From NCBI GenBank assembly GCA_005281725.1, contig SSBO01000009.1, positions 1,926,354-1,990,353 of the forward strand: a DNA stretch of 64,000 nucleotides. The letters are read 5' to 3'. Below, piece by piece: positions 1-12,618 of the stretch. The stretch is from Wuchereria bancrofti. Taxonomy: Eukaryota; Nematoda; Chromadorea; Rhabditida; Onchocercidae. Each line of letters begins with the position of its first letter. Positions within the stretch are counted from its first letter, which is position 1. The translations under genes and the position numbers were made by a program. Under the pieces are notes generated by a model. It was not told where the DNA came from. It did not search any database and saw only the letters and a list, made by a program, of their open reading frames with translations.

Positions 1-1019
1 CAATATTCAGTTAATTCGCAAAAATTCGTAAAAAGTTATTCGCATTCGCAAAAACTTATTCGCAAAAATATTTAGAACGTTTTTTTAAATATACTGTAAA
101 ACGTCTTTTGTTTACTTCATAATTTAATTATATTTCTTACATATTTATTTCAGCCTTATTCCCATAAACTTAATTTTGTCACATTAATTTTCTTCTCTTT
201 TTTATATTTTAGTTTTATCTTTCTCATTATGTATTTGACGTCTAAAAATTACTAGCAGATTTACGATCGGCCTTTTTTCTCTCTTCTTTTACCTCTCTTT
301 TTCATCTTATCTTCCCATCGCTTTATTTTTCCATTCACATTTGTTTCGTATATAAATTTAAAAAGAATAATAAATAAAGAAAACATAATTCACAGCTACA
401 GCATTCATTTATTCTAACGTTATTTGAAATTTGATGATGAATTTGCGAAATAACATTCAATCTTTTATTCTTTCCCTTATTCCCTCTTCACCATTTCCTT
501 CTTTTCCCTACTTTTGCTTTACCCTTTATGAATATTTACCTAACAAAAATTATAATTAACTATCTCGAAAATCCGGAAAATGATGACTGAACAAAAATTT
601 GCCATGCGACTATAAACGAGAGAGGTCATGACCTTTTTTTGTTCATAGTCGTATAGAAATGTTGTCATCTAGAAATTTGTCACACAACTGCTTTTAACCC
701 GGAAAATGATGAATGACAGGAAGTTGGAAATTGAATATTTTCTTACTTATAAATGGTATCTACTTTTTCAATCTCAGTGGATAAAATTATCTATTAAAAT
801 GTTAAAAAGAAGTGATTTTTCAATCAACAATTCATTCGTCCAGCTGTTAACTGTCAAACTTTCTCTTTCCTTTCCTTAATCAAAGAAAATCACTGTTAAA
901 TTTCACGTAAACTGATTGGGGGAATAGAATTGATTCGCTTCCAATAATACCAAATTCTTCAACAATTCACAACAATTATAATTATCAAACTTCCCGTCAT
1001 TTTATATACAGTACTTAAA

Positions 1020-1130
1020 GTAAATTATTATCATTATTAATACTAATTATTAATTATTATTGTTATTACTAATATTATTATTATTAATTGTTATTGTTAT
1101 TATTACTATTATTAATCATTACTATAATTA
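1020..1130. repeat. ATT/TAA trinucleotide repeats
   Basis: Imperfect TTA/ATT repeats just left of the inverted repeat. Similar tracts occur at about 5121-5175, 19827-19945, 44577-44664, 54482-54640 and 63500-63556. Confidence 0.85.
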
Positions 1131-1176
1131 ATGATCATCAAATCAAGCGAGGATGATAACCTTTTAGTTTTTACTG

Positions 1177-1408
1177 CTAATAATTCCTTCTGTGATGATC
1201 GAATTGAGGATAAATATTCTAGGCTGAGCTTATTTAAAGCAATGAAAGTATATCCGCTCCACATCGAATACACTGATGATGGAACAATTGACAGCTTAGC
1301 TAGGCTGTTTCCTACAGAAATAAACCGTCATTTGCTGATAAGGAATAAATAAGCCCAGCCTAGAATATTTATCCTCAATTCGATCATCACAGAAGGAATT
1401 ATTATTAG
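1177..1408. repeat. Long inverted repeat (fold-back element)
   Basis: The left arm, 1177-1236, and right arm, 1346-1408, are reverse complements over about 60 bases. Differences are one mismatch (GAG/GGG) and a three-base TAA insertion near the outer end. The 109-base loop is unrelated to the arms. The left arm and loop lie in one open frame of about 70 codons. No terminal duplication is obvious. Confidence 0.9.
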
Positions 1409-3416
1409 AAATAAGCTGCAAATTACTTACAACTCATAGAAGCTAATAATGAGCTTCACATTGAATTATTTTGAAATTCATGCATAAACATACAATTCCC
1501 ACATACTACCAACGATCATTTCTAAACTGTGGTATGTTTCAATCATTTCGTGATAAACTGACCGCCCAAAGAGATTATCATGATTTTTTCAAAGTCATCA
1601 AATTTAATGCTTATCTGACTGTTTGAAATAATGATTGAATCAAAGCTTATTTTTGCTTTAAAAGATGGTAATTATACGAAGAGATGGCAATATACTATTT
1701 CCTCATGTTTTTCTTCATGTCGCATTTGCAATCAGTCGTTTATTATTTGGAAGCAGTTACAATTAATTTAAGATAAGGCAAAAAAAAGCTCAAGAAAACA
1801 AAACAAATTAGAAAAAACAAAAACAAACAGCTCGTTTCAAATCCAAAACTAAGAAATTAAAATTAAAAGCTAAAACAATCTTGGGAAAGTTTTCAGTTCG
1901 ATTCCTTTTTAAGTTTGAACTTTGTTGATGATAAAAGAAATTTTTAATCTAATTCTTCGATGTGCTTATTCATTCCTCTTTTTGTCTTCCATCCACCATG
2001 TCTTCCAAGGATTACATATGTCAACCAAAGCGAAATTTGAATTGGATGGCTCCACCGACCCTTCCTTTGACAACATTTCAAATTAATTCAAATGAAATTC
2101 TGAGCTACTTCCTTCTCTCGCTACTTTATTTACAGAAAAGTAAACATCGTAAATATCATTTACTACATTTTTCCACAAAAAAGTAAAGCGAATACTTGAA
2201 ACAGCACCGTACATCATCAATTCAACTCTTCTTCATATCCACTAAAAGTTCCAATACTAATATTGTCAAGAATAGCTGAGGAATAATCCCACCTTTCTTC
2301 TCCAACGAGCGGTAAGGTTCTTTCCTCGTTAGCAATCTTCTGAAGCTGTATCACGCGACGCATTCATTACTTCGGTAATTCATTTCATTCCTTTTAGCAG
2401 TTCCAAACAGGAATTAGTCACGTGAGATGAGTCTGAGATGGTACTGTAAAAGTTTGTTTTTGTGGAAGCATTTTGTTATGCATTAATAGTAAATACATGA
2501 AAATGGCTTGCTTATTTAGCATAACAGCGAAGAAAGGCTAATTTAAAAAAAAAGGCTAATTTTTTTTTTAAAAAAGACGACAAACAGTGAAATTCAATTT
2601 AACTTTAAAGTCAAGAGTTAGACTCAAAAGAATGTACTACTCACTAAATGACTATTGACATTCCATACTGGGAAAGAAGGGAGGTGGTGTCATCAAAGAC
2701 GACAGAACTTCTGAAAATTCTAAAGCAAAAATTTCAAAATGAAGGAAGAATTATTAAAGAATGTCAAGAATTCTGAGCTAGCAAAAGTAAGGTCCCTGAA
2801 AAGAAGCCACATACACTTAATGAAGTAACTAAAAAATGCATCAGGAAACGTTATTCTCTAAATCTTGGCACAACAATAGTAAAACAATAGTTCAAGAAGA
2901 TCGAAAACAGATTAGAGACAGTTTCCCGAAACTGAATGAAATTCATAAATTATTCAAACAGAACAAGTTTTAAAAGGAACTTTTAAATAATTGATATAAA
3001 TACATAAACATACAGTGCTACAAATATAAATCAAAACAATGAAAATCTGTGCAAACAATAATATTATTTAAATGATGATTTAAAAATGTTGACTGCAATT
3101 TTAAAACATTCAATGATTTGTATTGTTACGACGGTCTTTTGAACACTTAACGTTTTTTCAGCGACCGACTTCTCTTCAGGAATAGCTGTTTCAAATTACA
3201 TTATCTATACATTAATACAACATGTAGCCAAATAAAACAAATTAAGAAAAAAGTTGAAAAGAATGAGTTTTAAATTAAAATAAAGACGATTGAGGAAATT
3301 TCTTTGGAACAAGTAACAAATAACTCATTGTCATATATAATAGGCTGAAAATTCGCCTGAAATTTTGCATTCTTATCTGCAACGTATAATCTTTCAGACC
3401 ACTCGGTTTAAACATT

Positions 3417-6400
3417 TCAGTAGAACTGCGAAAAGATTCTGAAAATAAGAACGGAACAGTTGCAAGGCAGTTTGGAAAAGAAGTCATATTTAGCTTTACC
3501 AAAGAATAATAAACTTTCATAGTGTGACAAATCATCAGCTTTATAGAGAGAATTATAATCCTCCGATAAACTAAAAAATTTAAAAAGAAGATCCCACCTA
3601 GAATGCAACTGAGCATATGCATTATTATTATTTTGCTGAGAAAGGAAAAAGCACATTTTTCCAAGACAATCGTTCCATTTTTCAGCTGATTCATCATATT
3701 TCTGAAAATCTAATAATATCTGTACAAAATATTGTCAAGATTTAACTAGAAAAATAGAGATGATTCTAATTTAATGTTCATGAAGCAGAGATATTTTGAC
3801 AAGATGAAATAACACTTCAAACCAGTCAATTGCCTAATCCAACTATCAGAGCATTTTGACAATTATTCAGGTGAACTTAGACAATCAATTAGCTCGATTG
3901 ATATCTAGAGAGATCCTACTTAGATTTTTTTTACAGAAAATAGCATTCAATTTCTCGCTCACATTATTGTAATATTTAACTATTATCTAACTCAAGAAAT
4001 CTATCTTCATGGTAATAGGATTGAACTAGGTAGTTCTTTGTCAGATTTTCTAAAGAAACTTAAGCCGACATTCCAGAATTAGAAACCGAACGCACAATTT
4101 CATCCGTTGTAAAGCCATAGATAATGGAAACCAAATTCGAAAGCAAGCTCATGAATTCTGAACCCGGTAAAAAACACTGAGTGGTCGCATCGACAAAAAA
4201 AGAACGTTGGAATAGAAGTATTTCTTCGAGACTTGCAGACTAAAAAAAATCAGTTAAAATTGTAATATTTGCAGTATAGTTAAATTTCATAATGTAAGTT
4301 ATACTTAAAGCGGTACTAATATCGAAGTATCATAATGAGCAGTGACATGATCGCCTCCCGCGGTTATATTTACTTAAAAGGAAATCTACCTAACATTTAG
4401 AAGAAAAATCTCCTACTTCCTTGTTTAAACACTGGAAATTGAACAACATTAGATTAATTAAAAAGTATATGAAAACTAACTTTTGATAATTTGTCAATGA
4501 AAACACTCCATGAGCGAGGTACAACATATATCCAGCAATGTAAACTATACGCATTCAGAAAATGAAGCATTTCTTGTAACAAACGTCTATCATTAAGCGT
4601 CACTAAATCACTACGCATCTGTTTGCTGCAAAACAAAAATGATGAGAAACATGAATATAATCACTTTAAATGTTTACAATATGGGTAAGACTAACGATAA
4701 AACACCTTGTGCTTTTCGATTTCTAAATTTATATGCAGAGGTAAAATAGCATCAAACAACACTGAGATATGGTTCCTAGATTATTTTTTTTCCAATACTA
4801 AAACTTATTTTCAGGAATACTAAAACACTTATATTCAAGAGAAATCCCAGCAAATTTAAATCAAATAATTGTATGAATACTAGGTACTACCTCTCCTATC
4901 GTTATATCTCAGTATCATTTTTCCCGACGTGAAATCACGATTTGACAAATATACACTCATACATGCACAGAAATACGCATGTCACACAATAAAAAAGTCA
5001 AAAAAAAATATATATATAAAATTTACATATATAACTGAGTATACAGATGAAATGAAAAGATTAATAATATTGCCACCCCGATAACTGCCTCTGTATATTT
5101 TACACAAGTTAATTCGAAATTAATAATAATGATAATGATAATAATAATAAATAATCATTATAACAATGATGAAAATACAAAAACAACTATGATAATAGTA
5201 ACTACAAACTTCAAAATTTGAGCAGTAGCGCCGAAAAGATAAAAAAATATCCGGAAAAAAAGATTGTAATAAAGCAGTATCTGCGGCGGGAAAACAAGCG
5301 ATAACGGTGAATCGACATTAATATGGACTGATAATGCGTCCAGTCCATTTTTGCTTTCAGTTGGTTCGAAATCGAAATCTATAACTGTTTTTTATTTACT
5401 TATCCAAAAATAGCTTGGAAAAAAGACGATCTGTGTTCAATTCACATATTTTCTTATCAAAGTCATGCATTAATTATTAAATTAGTCCCAGCACTCCATC
5501 GATCTAAAAAGCATAATTTTTCTGCTGCCTTTATTGATTACTACTAATATGTAACTTCAGTCGTAACTCTCGTTTCCAATACATGACAATATGTTGATTT
5601 AAGTTCATAAATTATCCTGCAAATATATGTTAATCACTCCTTAATGTAATTACTTACCCGTGTTTAATTTATTATCTTGATTCATATCTTTGATGACTAG
5701 ATGTAATGATGTGAACATGTCATACTTCTCCAAAACAGGCCTAAAAACAGATAATCGAAATGCATGGATTTTAAAGAAAAAATCAGTAAATTCTAAGAAA
5801 AAGATCAAATTAAATAGCCTAACCATTTAATGAAAATACTAAAAATTAACCTGAATCTGTGCCGATGCTTGTCAAAATGTAAAGTAGAGCAGTCTACCGC
5901 TTCTTCGAATAATATTTGCAATTTCTTTATTGATATATCTGAAGATTGTTATGAAACAGTTAAGATTAATTTTGGTCGTTTACCATATTTTCCTCCACAC
6001 ATCATCTAAATAGGGCAGATACATGTTTTGCTCATTCCACAACTGATGTCCTATGTATTTACCACATTTTATGCTCATAATCATAATTCGATGCATTAGC
6101 TTCTTCCTCTATTGAGTGAAATGATGAACTATGCAAACTGATGTCAATATAATCATTCCAATTCTGAGAGCTACAGAGAACCTTCACAAGAGTAATATTT
6201 ATATTAGTGCCACATCTTCGTGCAACAAACATCCCACTACCAAGTAAAATTACCAATAAAATCGTTACTTAAAATTTGAGTCATTGCAACCACCGTTTTG
6301 CAAATTTAATCTCTTTAAGATATTTCAGAATGCTAGAGACAAAATAACATATTTTAACTAAATTTTAGTAACACCAGAGAATTATATTGAAAACCCAAAC

Positions 6401-9400
6401 TGTTTATAAAAACGCATTGCTATATCAAAATTACCTCGAATAGAACCAATTAGCATATCTCGAGATAATTCATAGAATGAAACTAGCCAATCGGAGCGTT
6501 GTAAAAGAAGAAAATTATGAAATGATCTGAAACTCAACTTAAAAAGCAGAAATAATAAAACCTGGAGACAGGTAGGAAAGCAATTATCACAAATATGGAT
6601 ATTAGCAATAAAAACATTAGAAGAAAAATGTTTGATATAAGTTAAAAATTACTCAAAATACTCATCCAAACCGAATTGTTTACGTAAAATTTGGACCAGA
6701 TCTTTGCTTGCTTTTAGTCGAGCTTTCTTGACGTCACGTACAACATCGTCAACCTCAAAAAACTTAAACTTCGACAGCAAGCAACATCTTCATAATACTT
6801 GGTTAGTTCCACAAATCAAAGAAATGATTATGAAAAATATTCAAAAACGAACACTCTTTCGTTTCCACTCCTCCAACTCTTCTTCTTCGCCAATCCGTTC
6901 GTCATCAAATGTTGTAGTCTCACCTAAAAAAAGGAATTTTTAAACCATTATTGTATGTGTGATTTAAATTTTGCATATGACTGAAATATGCCAAAAATTT
7001 TTGTAATTCGATAACATCCTACTATAGCTAATAGCTAAGTAAGATTAGCTACGATATTATTAATATCGGTAAGCAAGATGCAATAGTTCTCGTTTATTAG
7101 CTCCTACCAAAAATTTTTTTAAGAGACAAATACTTTCTTACTGTAATCAGAACTAACACTCTCATTATGCTGCACTCTTAAAGCATATTGAAATAGACGA
7201 AGCTTAGATCGAGTATTTCAACATTTTTATGGTGGAAGAAAATAGTAAGTCAGGATAAATTAAAAGAAAAAAGTGTCGGTGTAGATTAGTTAAGTAAATA
7301 GGGATCTTACAGAGTTATAAAACGTACTTTAAAAAATTTTACCTTTGATCATCTCAGCAATGTTCAGATATATGCCACAATTCACAACATCTTCGAACGC
7401 TGGTTGTAACTGCGATGGGCATAAAGCTTCCACAACACAAAATTGATCGTCAAAACTGAAAACAACAAACTAAACTTTTTACTAATTTTTTAAATTAAAG
7501 TTGGTTAATTTGCTGAGCACCTACACCGCATACCACAGTGATGTTCGGAACGAAATCCATTATCCTAAATTTGTGTGATTGCCAAAAACACATTTTGTTA
7601 CATACTTGTTTAACTTATTGCTATTATCTCCAGGCACGATATCCGATTTCGTGAACATTTTAGAACTCTTAAGATCCCAAATCATAAACTGAAAGAAGAG
7701 ATATATAAAAATAATGAAAATGAAAGAGTATAGATTAAAAGATCGTTATTTTGGAAAAAAAAACTATTTTATATGCTAAACTACATGATTCCAATACGAC
7801 TACTGTATTATTCTTTGTTTTTGAAATATGCCTAACGTCAAACAAAAATGTTTAATCGTAATGTCAATCTAATTCTTAATTATTAATTCTAGTCTATAAA
7901 AATCTATGAAATAAACATCATGGCAGTAATCCTGAATTTTCCCGTAACGTATCCACCAAAACAGTAGTTCGAAATATTGCTCCAATCCAGCTACTTCAAA
8001 TTTCTGCAGCATATCACGGGTTGTGGGTGACACACATTTTCGTATTTGTTCTGACAGCATTGACAGCACTTCACCACCCACAAGATCGTTCTACAGTAAA
8101 AATGATGCAAAGAATATCAGTTACCAATGGAGAGAATATTATCAACATTGAACATTAATTGTCACTTGAATTAAATAAAGTCTAAGTAAAAAAGACTATT
8201 TTTTCAAACAAATCAAGGATTTATTTAGCAAATAAAGCCAAAGCGAAAGATAACAAGCCCTGTTTTTTAATTGAAACATAATTTCGCATTCAAAGAAAAA
8301 ACGGTAGGCAAATGAACGCTCACCAAATGACATAAATTCAAAGCGAGTGATAACAAGTCCTTGAAAAACGATACATTAAGCAGTTGTACTCTAAGAACAA
8401 CCTAATAGTCATAAAAAATGTCTAATCATCTAAGATTTCCCAAAATTTCAAAAAAAGATAATTTCATTAAAAGTCATGCCCCTGATATTTATTTTTCCTT
8501 CCATATTCACTTTTTATTCCATTTCATGTCATAGCGAGTTTAAATGTCCGTATGATCTTGAATTTCTTTGATTTATTTCCACTCCTACTAATATTATCTA
8601 ATGTCTGTAAGTTCAATCTATTTGTAGCATAATCCCTATTTAATAATAACTTGTCACAACTATTTTCAAGAAAGCAACCTGAAGAATAGCTTGAAGAAGC
8701 ATGGTTAGTTTACTTTCTAATAACAAATGAAATATTTCCACAAACCTTAATCATAGTTGCAAGCACATCATTCAGCTGTTTCGTTATTTGCATATATGGA
8801 CGCATGTATGTGGCAACTTCCGCAAGAGTTAATGATCTTTGATCGCTTCGGTTCTCAAGTTCCAATTTAACTAATAAAGGCATCACTTCCAAATTGAAAA
8901 ACTCCTCAGCCGCGGATCCAACAGCGAGTGCTACCCGCCCACGTGACAACTCGCAACATATATCTAAAAATAACATGCAAAATTTCATACCATTTAATGA
9001 AAACATTGTACAATTATAGATCGTGAATGCGGCTAAAGGCAAAGATGCGGGCCAGTGTAACAATCTAAACAGCGAGCATATAAACTTCAAATCAATTCTT
9101 GTTCTGGCTTTTAGTCATATAATCAATCACCATTCAAGTACCAATGAAAATTCTGAATAGAGTAGTTCATTAACGTGAATATAATGCAAGCCTTTTTCAA
9201 ACATAACTATATCTGGTTCTTAGTCATATAATCAGTGAAAGAATGCAACAGATCTATCTAACAGTTCTAACTTTTCAAGTGATAAATAAAAATAAATCAA
9301 ATATACTTTTAATATTATGTCGAAGTTGAATTAATGTAGCAGCAAGAGGGAGACACGCGTCAGTATACAGCGCACTACGCAAACAAGTATCTGAGCTTGG

Positions 9401-10877
9401 ATTCACCGTCCACGTTACACTGTCACCCTCTTTGATAAATCGTATACTATTCCCTTGATAAGCCTATTATAATCATTTGTTAATCAGATTTTCGAAAAAG
9501 AATAAAGAAAACTAATTTTAATAGTTCTACATTAATTTTCATCAAAACTGTTCAGTATTCTGTATTGAAGGGACTACAACTAAGCACTGGACATGTTCGT
9601 GCAATAGAATTAGAGAAGAGCTTTATAATCGGTTATTGAAACACTTGTTTTCATTTATTTAGCAATCTGGTCATCGAGAAAATTATTTGTTGAATTGCAG
9701 AATTCCTAACTTATTAGTTTTATTCTGCTCCTAATCTTAAACACTAACCATATAAACGAGAAAGAGATCCTTCACCAAATGTTGTTCCTGTGACTGTAGC
9801 GTCAGCGATGAAAGATTAATATGTTCCATCTAAAAACTGAAAGCGTTAGGACATTTGTTAAAATTCATAATCACCTTTCCAATTTCACAAATTCTGAATT
9901 TTTAGCTTTGAATTAAGTTAAAATTTTTCTGAATTAAAATTCAAATTTTAAGGCAAGATGATTTGTGTGAATCCACATAAACCGCCTTACTTTAAATTTG
10001 TATATATATTCGATTATAAAATGCACACAAAAAAAAGAAATATATAAAACTGAGTACCCCACTGATCTCTTTTAAAGCAATAAACACAAACAATTAAAAA
10101 ATTCTGGACGAATATGTTAAATACACAAAAAGTCATTCAAATATGTGGGTCAAAATTACAAATTTAATCATACGAAATTAATTAAGCTGATTCTCCTTGA
10201 ACTTGCAACAATAAAACTAAAAGAAGGAAACGAAAAATGGAAAAAATACAGGTGTAAAGCTAGCATCCGGTTGTGATGAGCAGTATTCACCGGGCAGACT
10301 GAACGAAGTGAACGGTAAAAGTTTCAATACTGCAAAAACACCATTGGTAAGTAAATAATCACAAATAATCTAAGTGAAGAAGAATATATGCATGAGCATG
10401 ATGGAAATTTTAGTATTTACGTGTCTTTGACTATTTAGTAATGTCTGAATCCAACAATATTATTTTAATATACTTTGGATAAGTGGTCTCATTGTACCCT
10501 TCACACTTAGTGATCGATTTATAAGTCAACGATTTAAGCGAATACTGGTCAGTAATCAAGCAACTTAAGCATCTCTTAATTAGAAGAGAAGAAAACTACT
10601 CATTGGCTAAACTGAACACAGCTAAGTAAATATCAAGTTAAATAAAAAATATCACACCAGACTTTATTTGAACTTTTCAAAATTACGTACAAACAAGTTC
10701 TAATATTGTTGCCTAATTATTCTAAACTTCAAAAAAAATTTCAACTAAAAATCTATGTTCTTTTGAAACGCACTAAAATGGACCTTGAATTCAGATACCA
10801 AGCAGCACATAAAGTGAAAAAGAAAAAAAAAACATACTAATTTGCTTTCGACACTTTTTCCACACCACTTCATCCAT
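3417..10877 (-). CDS. gip-2: Gamma-tubulin complex component 2 (GCP2/GIP-2-like)
   Basis: Core subunit of the gamma-tubulin small complex, which nucleates microtubules at centrosomes. Exons in transcript order: 10838-10877, 10250-10329, 9749-9829, 9307-9463, 8746-8963, 7917-8090, 7606-7688, 7343-7455, 6853-6923, 6653-6768, 6435-6526, 5851-5938, 5658-5740, 5210-5378, 4481-4625, 4087-4239, 3417-3701. Phases close, giving 715 residues with stop at 3417-3419. By eye it follows GCP2 in order: EQHLVKDLFLVYM near the N-terminus, the MRPYMQITKQLNDVLATMIK helix, YFELLFWWIRYGKI, GLDALSVHINVDSPLSLVF, and the C-terminal GRIP2 helices. GCP2 fits better than GCP3 around residues 120-200. The N-terminus is shorter than in vertebrates. 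The 6853/6768 junction is the least certain; 6762 is an alternative acceptor. ATG 10877 lies 23 bases after an acceptor-like AG. Transcribed away from exportin-1. Confidence 0.88.
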
Positions 10878-10900
10878 ATCAAATAAGCATCAATTAATGT

Positions 10901-12430
10901 CTGAAAAATTGAAGTTTTGGAGAGAATTAAAATTACAAACAAAAATTTGGACACTTTACCAATGAATACAAGAAACTGAACCAAAAAAAACAAAAATGAT
11001 TTTCAAATTGTCTGAGATACAAATTTTCATGATGGTCCTATGTTTTTCGTTACATGAATAAGTTGATAACTGGAGCACAATATATTTGAAATTGAACTTT
11101 GTATTCAGGTTGTGTCGTTGGGCTAAAATTGTTGCTACGTGAGAGAGTAACGTCTGAGTTTGTCGAATACGTGCTGATTTGCGTGGTCTTTTGATGCATT
11201 TGTGTTGTGGCAGATGACTGCGTTATATATGCTGACTTTCTGTATTATTTTACTTGCTAGTTTTGAGATATTTTCAGTCACAAAAGGATGATACGTTATT
11301 TGCGTGTTGCGTAATATTTGAAAAGTGTTACTTGTGGGTTTTTTATTTTTTTGTCGATTTCTACTCTTGTTGTCTTTCATATTTGTGTATGATGAAAATA
11401 AGAGAATGGAACCATGCGTAATACTGCATGTTAGGCTGATCATATTAATATAGCAATGTTGAGGTGTTGAGGAGTATTAACATATCAGTAGATATACAAC
11501 TTTTAGGTCAATTCAGAAATAGTCGGACATTTCCAGAATACTGCTATCTTTGTGCCAAATAATGCCTCTTTGAATTCGGCGGGCGCAAAATAGAATACCT
11601 GTTATGAAGATAGTTAAATAATCATGGATCACAAAGCAAAGAAGAAAAAGAACATGGAACAAATAACAACATTGTTGAAATTATACAAAAAAAGTTCAGA
11701 TCAAATACTTTTTATTACTGTTATGTATAACTAGAAAAAAGGAAGAAGAAAGTAGGGAGGGATGTTTTAGTTGAAAAAAGAACAAAAAATGATAAAAATT
11801 TTAGGAGAACGCATGACAGTGAACTAGTGCTATGAATTGGGATAACCACCAAATTTTTTTCCATGTTTTTTGGAGTCTAATTTGAATTTACATTCATGCT
11901 TACCTTTATTTTAAAATGAAATTACAAAAAGGAGTACTTTGAATTCTATGTGGCGTTGATTTTTAATATTTCCGTCATTGGAGAAACGTCATGATCCCTT
12001 TTTGCGTAATCTGCATGACTATTTCATATAAAATTGTTGCGTACAATCTGTTCCAGCTGGGATTTAGTTTTTAGGTGACTTACATACAGATGTTGAATAG
12101 ATAACTTTGCATGCAAGAGCTTCTCTGAATCATTTTCGAACTTTTTCTATCCTATTAATAGATGTAATTTCCTAACAACGAGTGGACGCTGTGTTCAAAT
12201 TTGTTAGAGTATTGTAACTGTTAGTTTATTTGATCGCTTATCAAGTGTAGAGTATCATAAACCGATACATGGGGAAAAGTAATTGAGCATTCAAATTAGA
12301 TGTAGAGATGGTGAAAATGTCAGTGATCGTGTGTGTTGTAGATTTCCGTTTTAAGTGGTTGATTGAGCGTACGTCTTGTCATCATTGAATTTCTTTCTTT
12401 CCTCCTATATAATGTTAATCATGTTTTCAG
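10901..12430. promoter_or_regulatory. Divergent intergenic region between GCP2 and exportin-1
   Basis: About 1.5 kb separates the GCP2 leader (acceptor-like AG at 10901-10902, minus strand) from the exportin-1 leader. No conserved protein is readable on either strand. It should hold the promoters of both genes. I see no recognisable TATA or initiator placement to assign. Confidence 0.5.
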
Positions 12431-12618
12431 TACGCGCTAACAGCTTCGTCACCAGTGTGTGTCGTGTGTACTGTGTGCGTGCGAGTGTGTCTGAGTGAGT
12501 GTGCGCGTGTTACAAGTGTGAAATATATTTCTTTGAAAAGCGAAGTCAAAACGTGCAACCAGACATCAGAAAAAGTTCCTGACGCGTTGAACCATCCAGC
12601 TCTTCCGTGTGTGAAAAT
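12431..12618 (+). promoter_or_regulatory. GT-rich 5' leader of exportin-1 with possible trans-splice acceptor
   Basis: A TGTTTTCAG acceptor ends at 12430, with no obvious upstream donor, and the exportin ATG follows 188 bases later. The leader between 12455 and 12530 is dominated by GT/TG steps, unlike the surrounding AT-rich DNA. In nematodes an orphan acceptor just before a start codon usually marks spliced-leader addition. That role is inferred; the leader itself is not encoded here. Confidence 0.5.

Larger units (their letters stand above)
1..3416. other. Mostly non-coding left flank
   Basis: No gene recognised. Short open frames at 1131-1352 and 1962-2186 lack splice context and recognisable domains. 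2640-2960 has broken, lysine-rich reading frames with several stops and could be a decayed exon or gene relic. The 3' UTR of the GCP2 gene must lie in the last few hundred bases. Confidence 0.5.

Noticed and set aside
600..660. Small hairpin with GGTCATGACC palindrome
   Set aside because: Short imperfect stem of a kind common by chance, with no gene to link it to.
6704..6943. Plus-strand Ser-rich frame of 79 codons
   Set aside because: Antisense of two GCP2 exons; Ser-rich because it opposes Glu/Lys codons.
11135..11443. 102-codon minus-strand frame in the GCP2/exportin gap
   Set aside because: Low-complexity composition, no splice partners and no recognisable domain.
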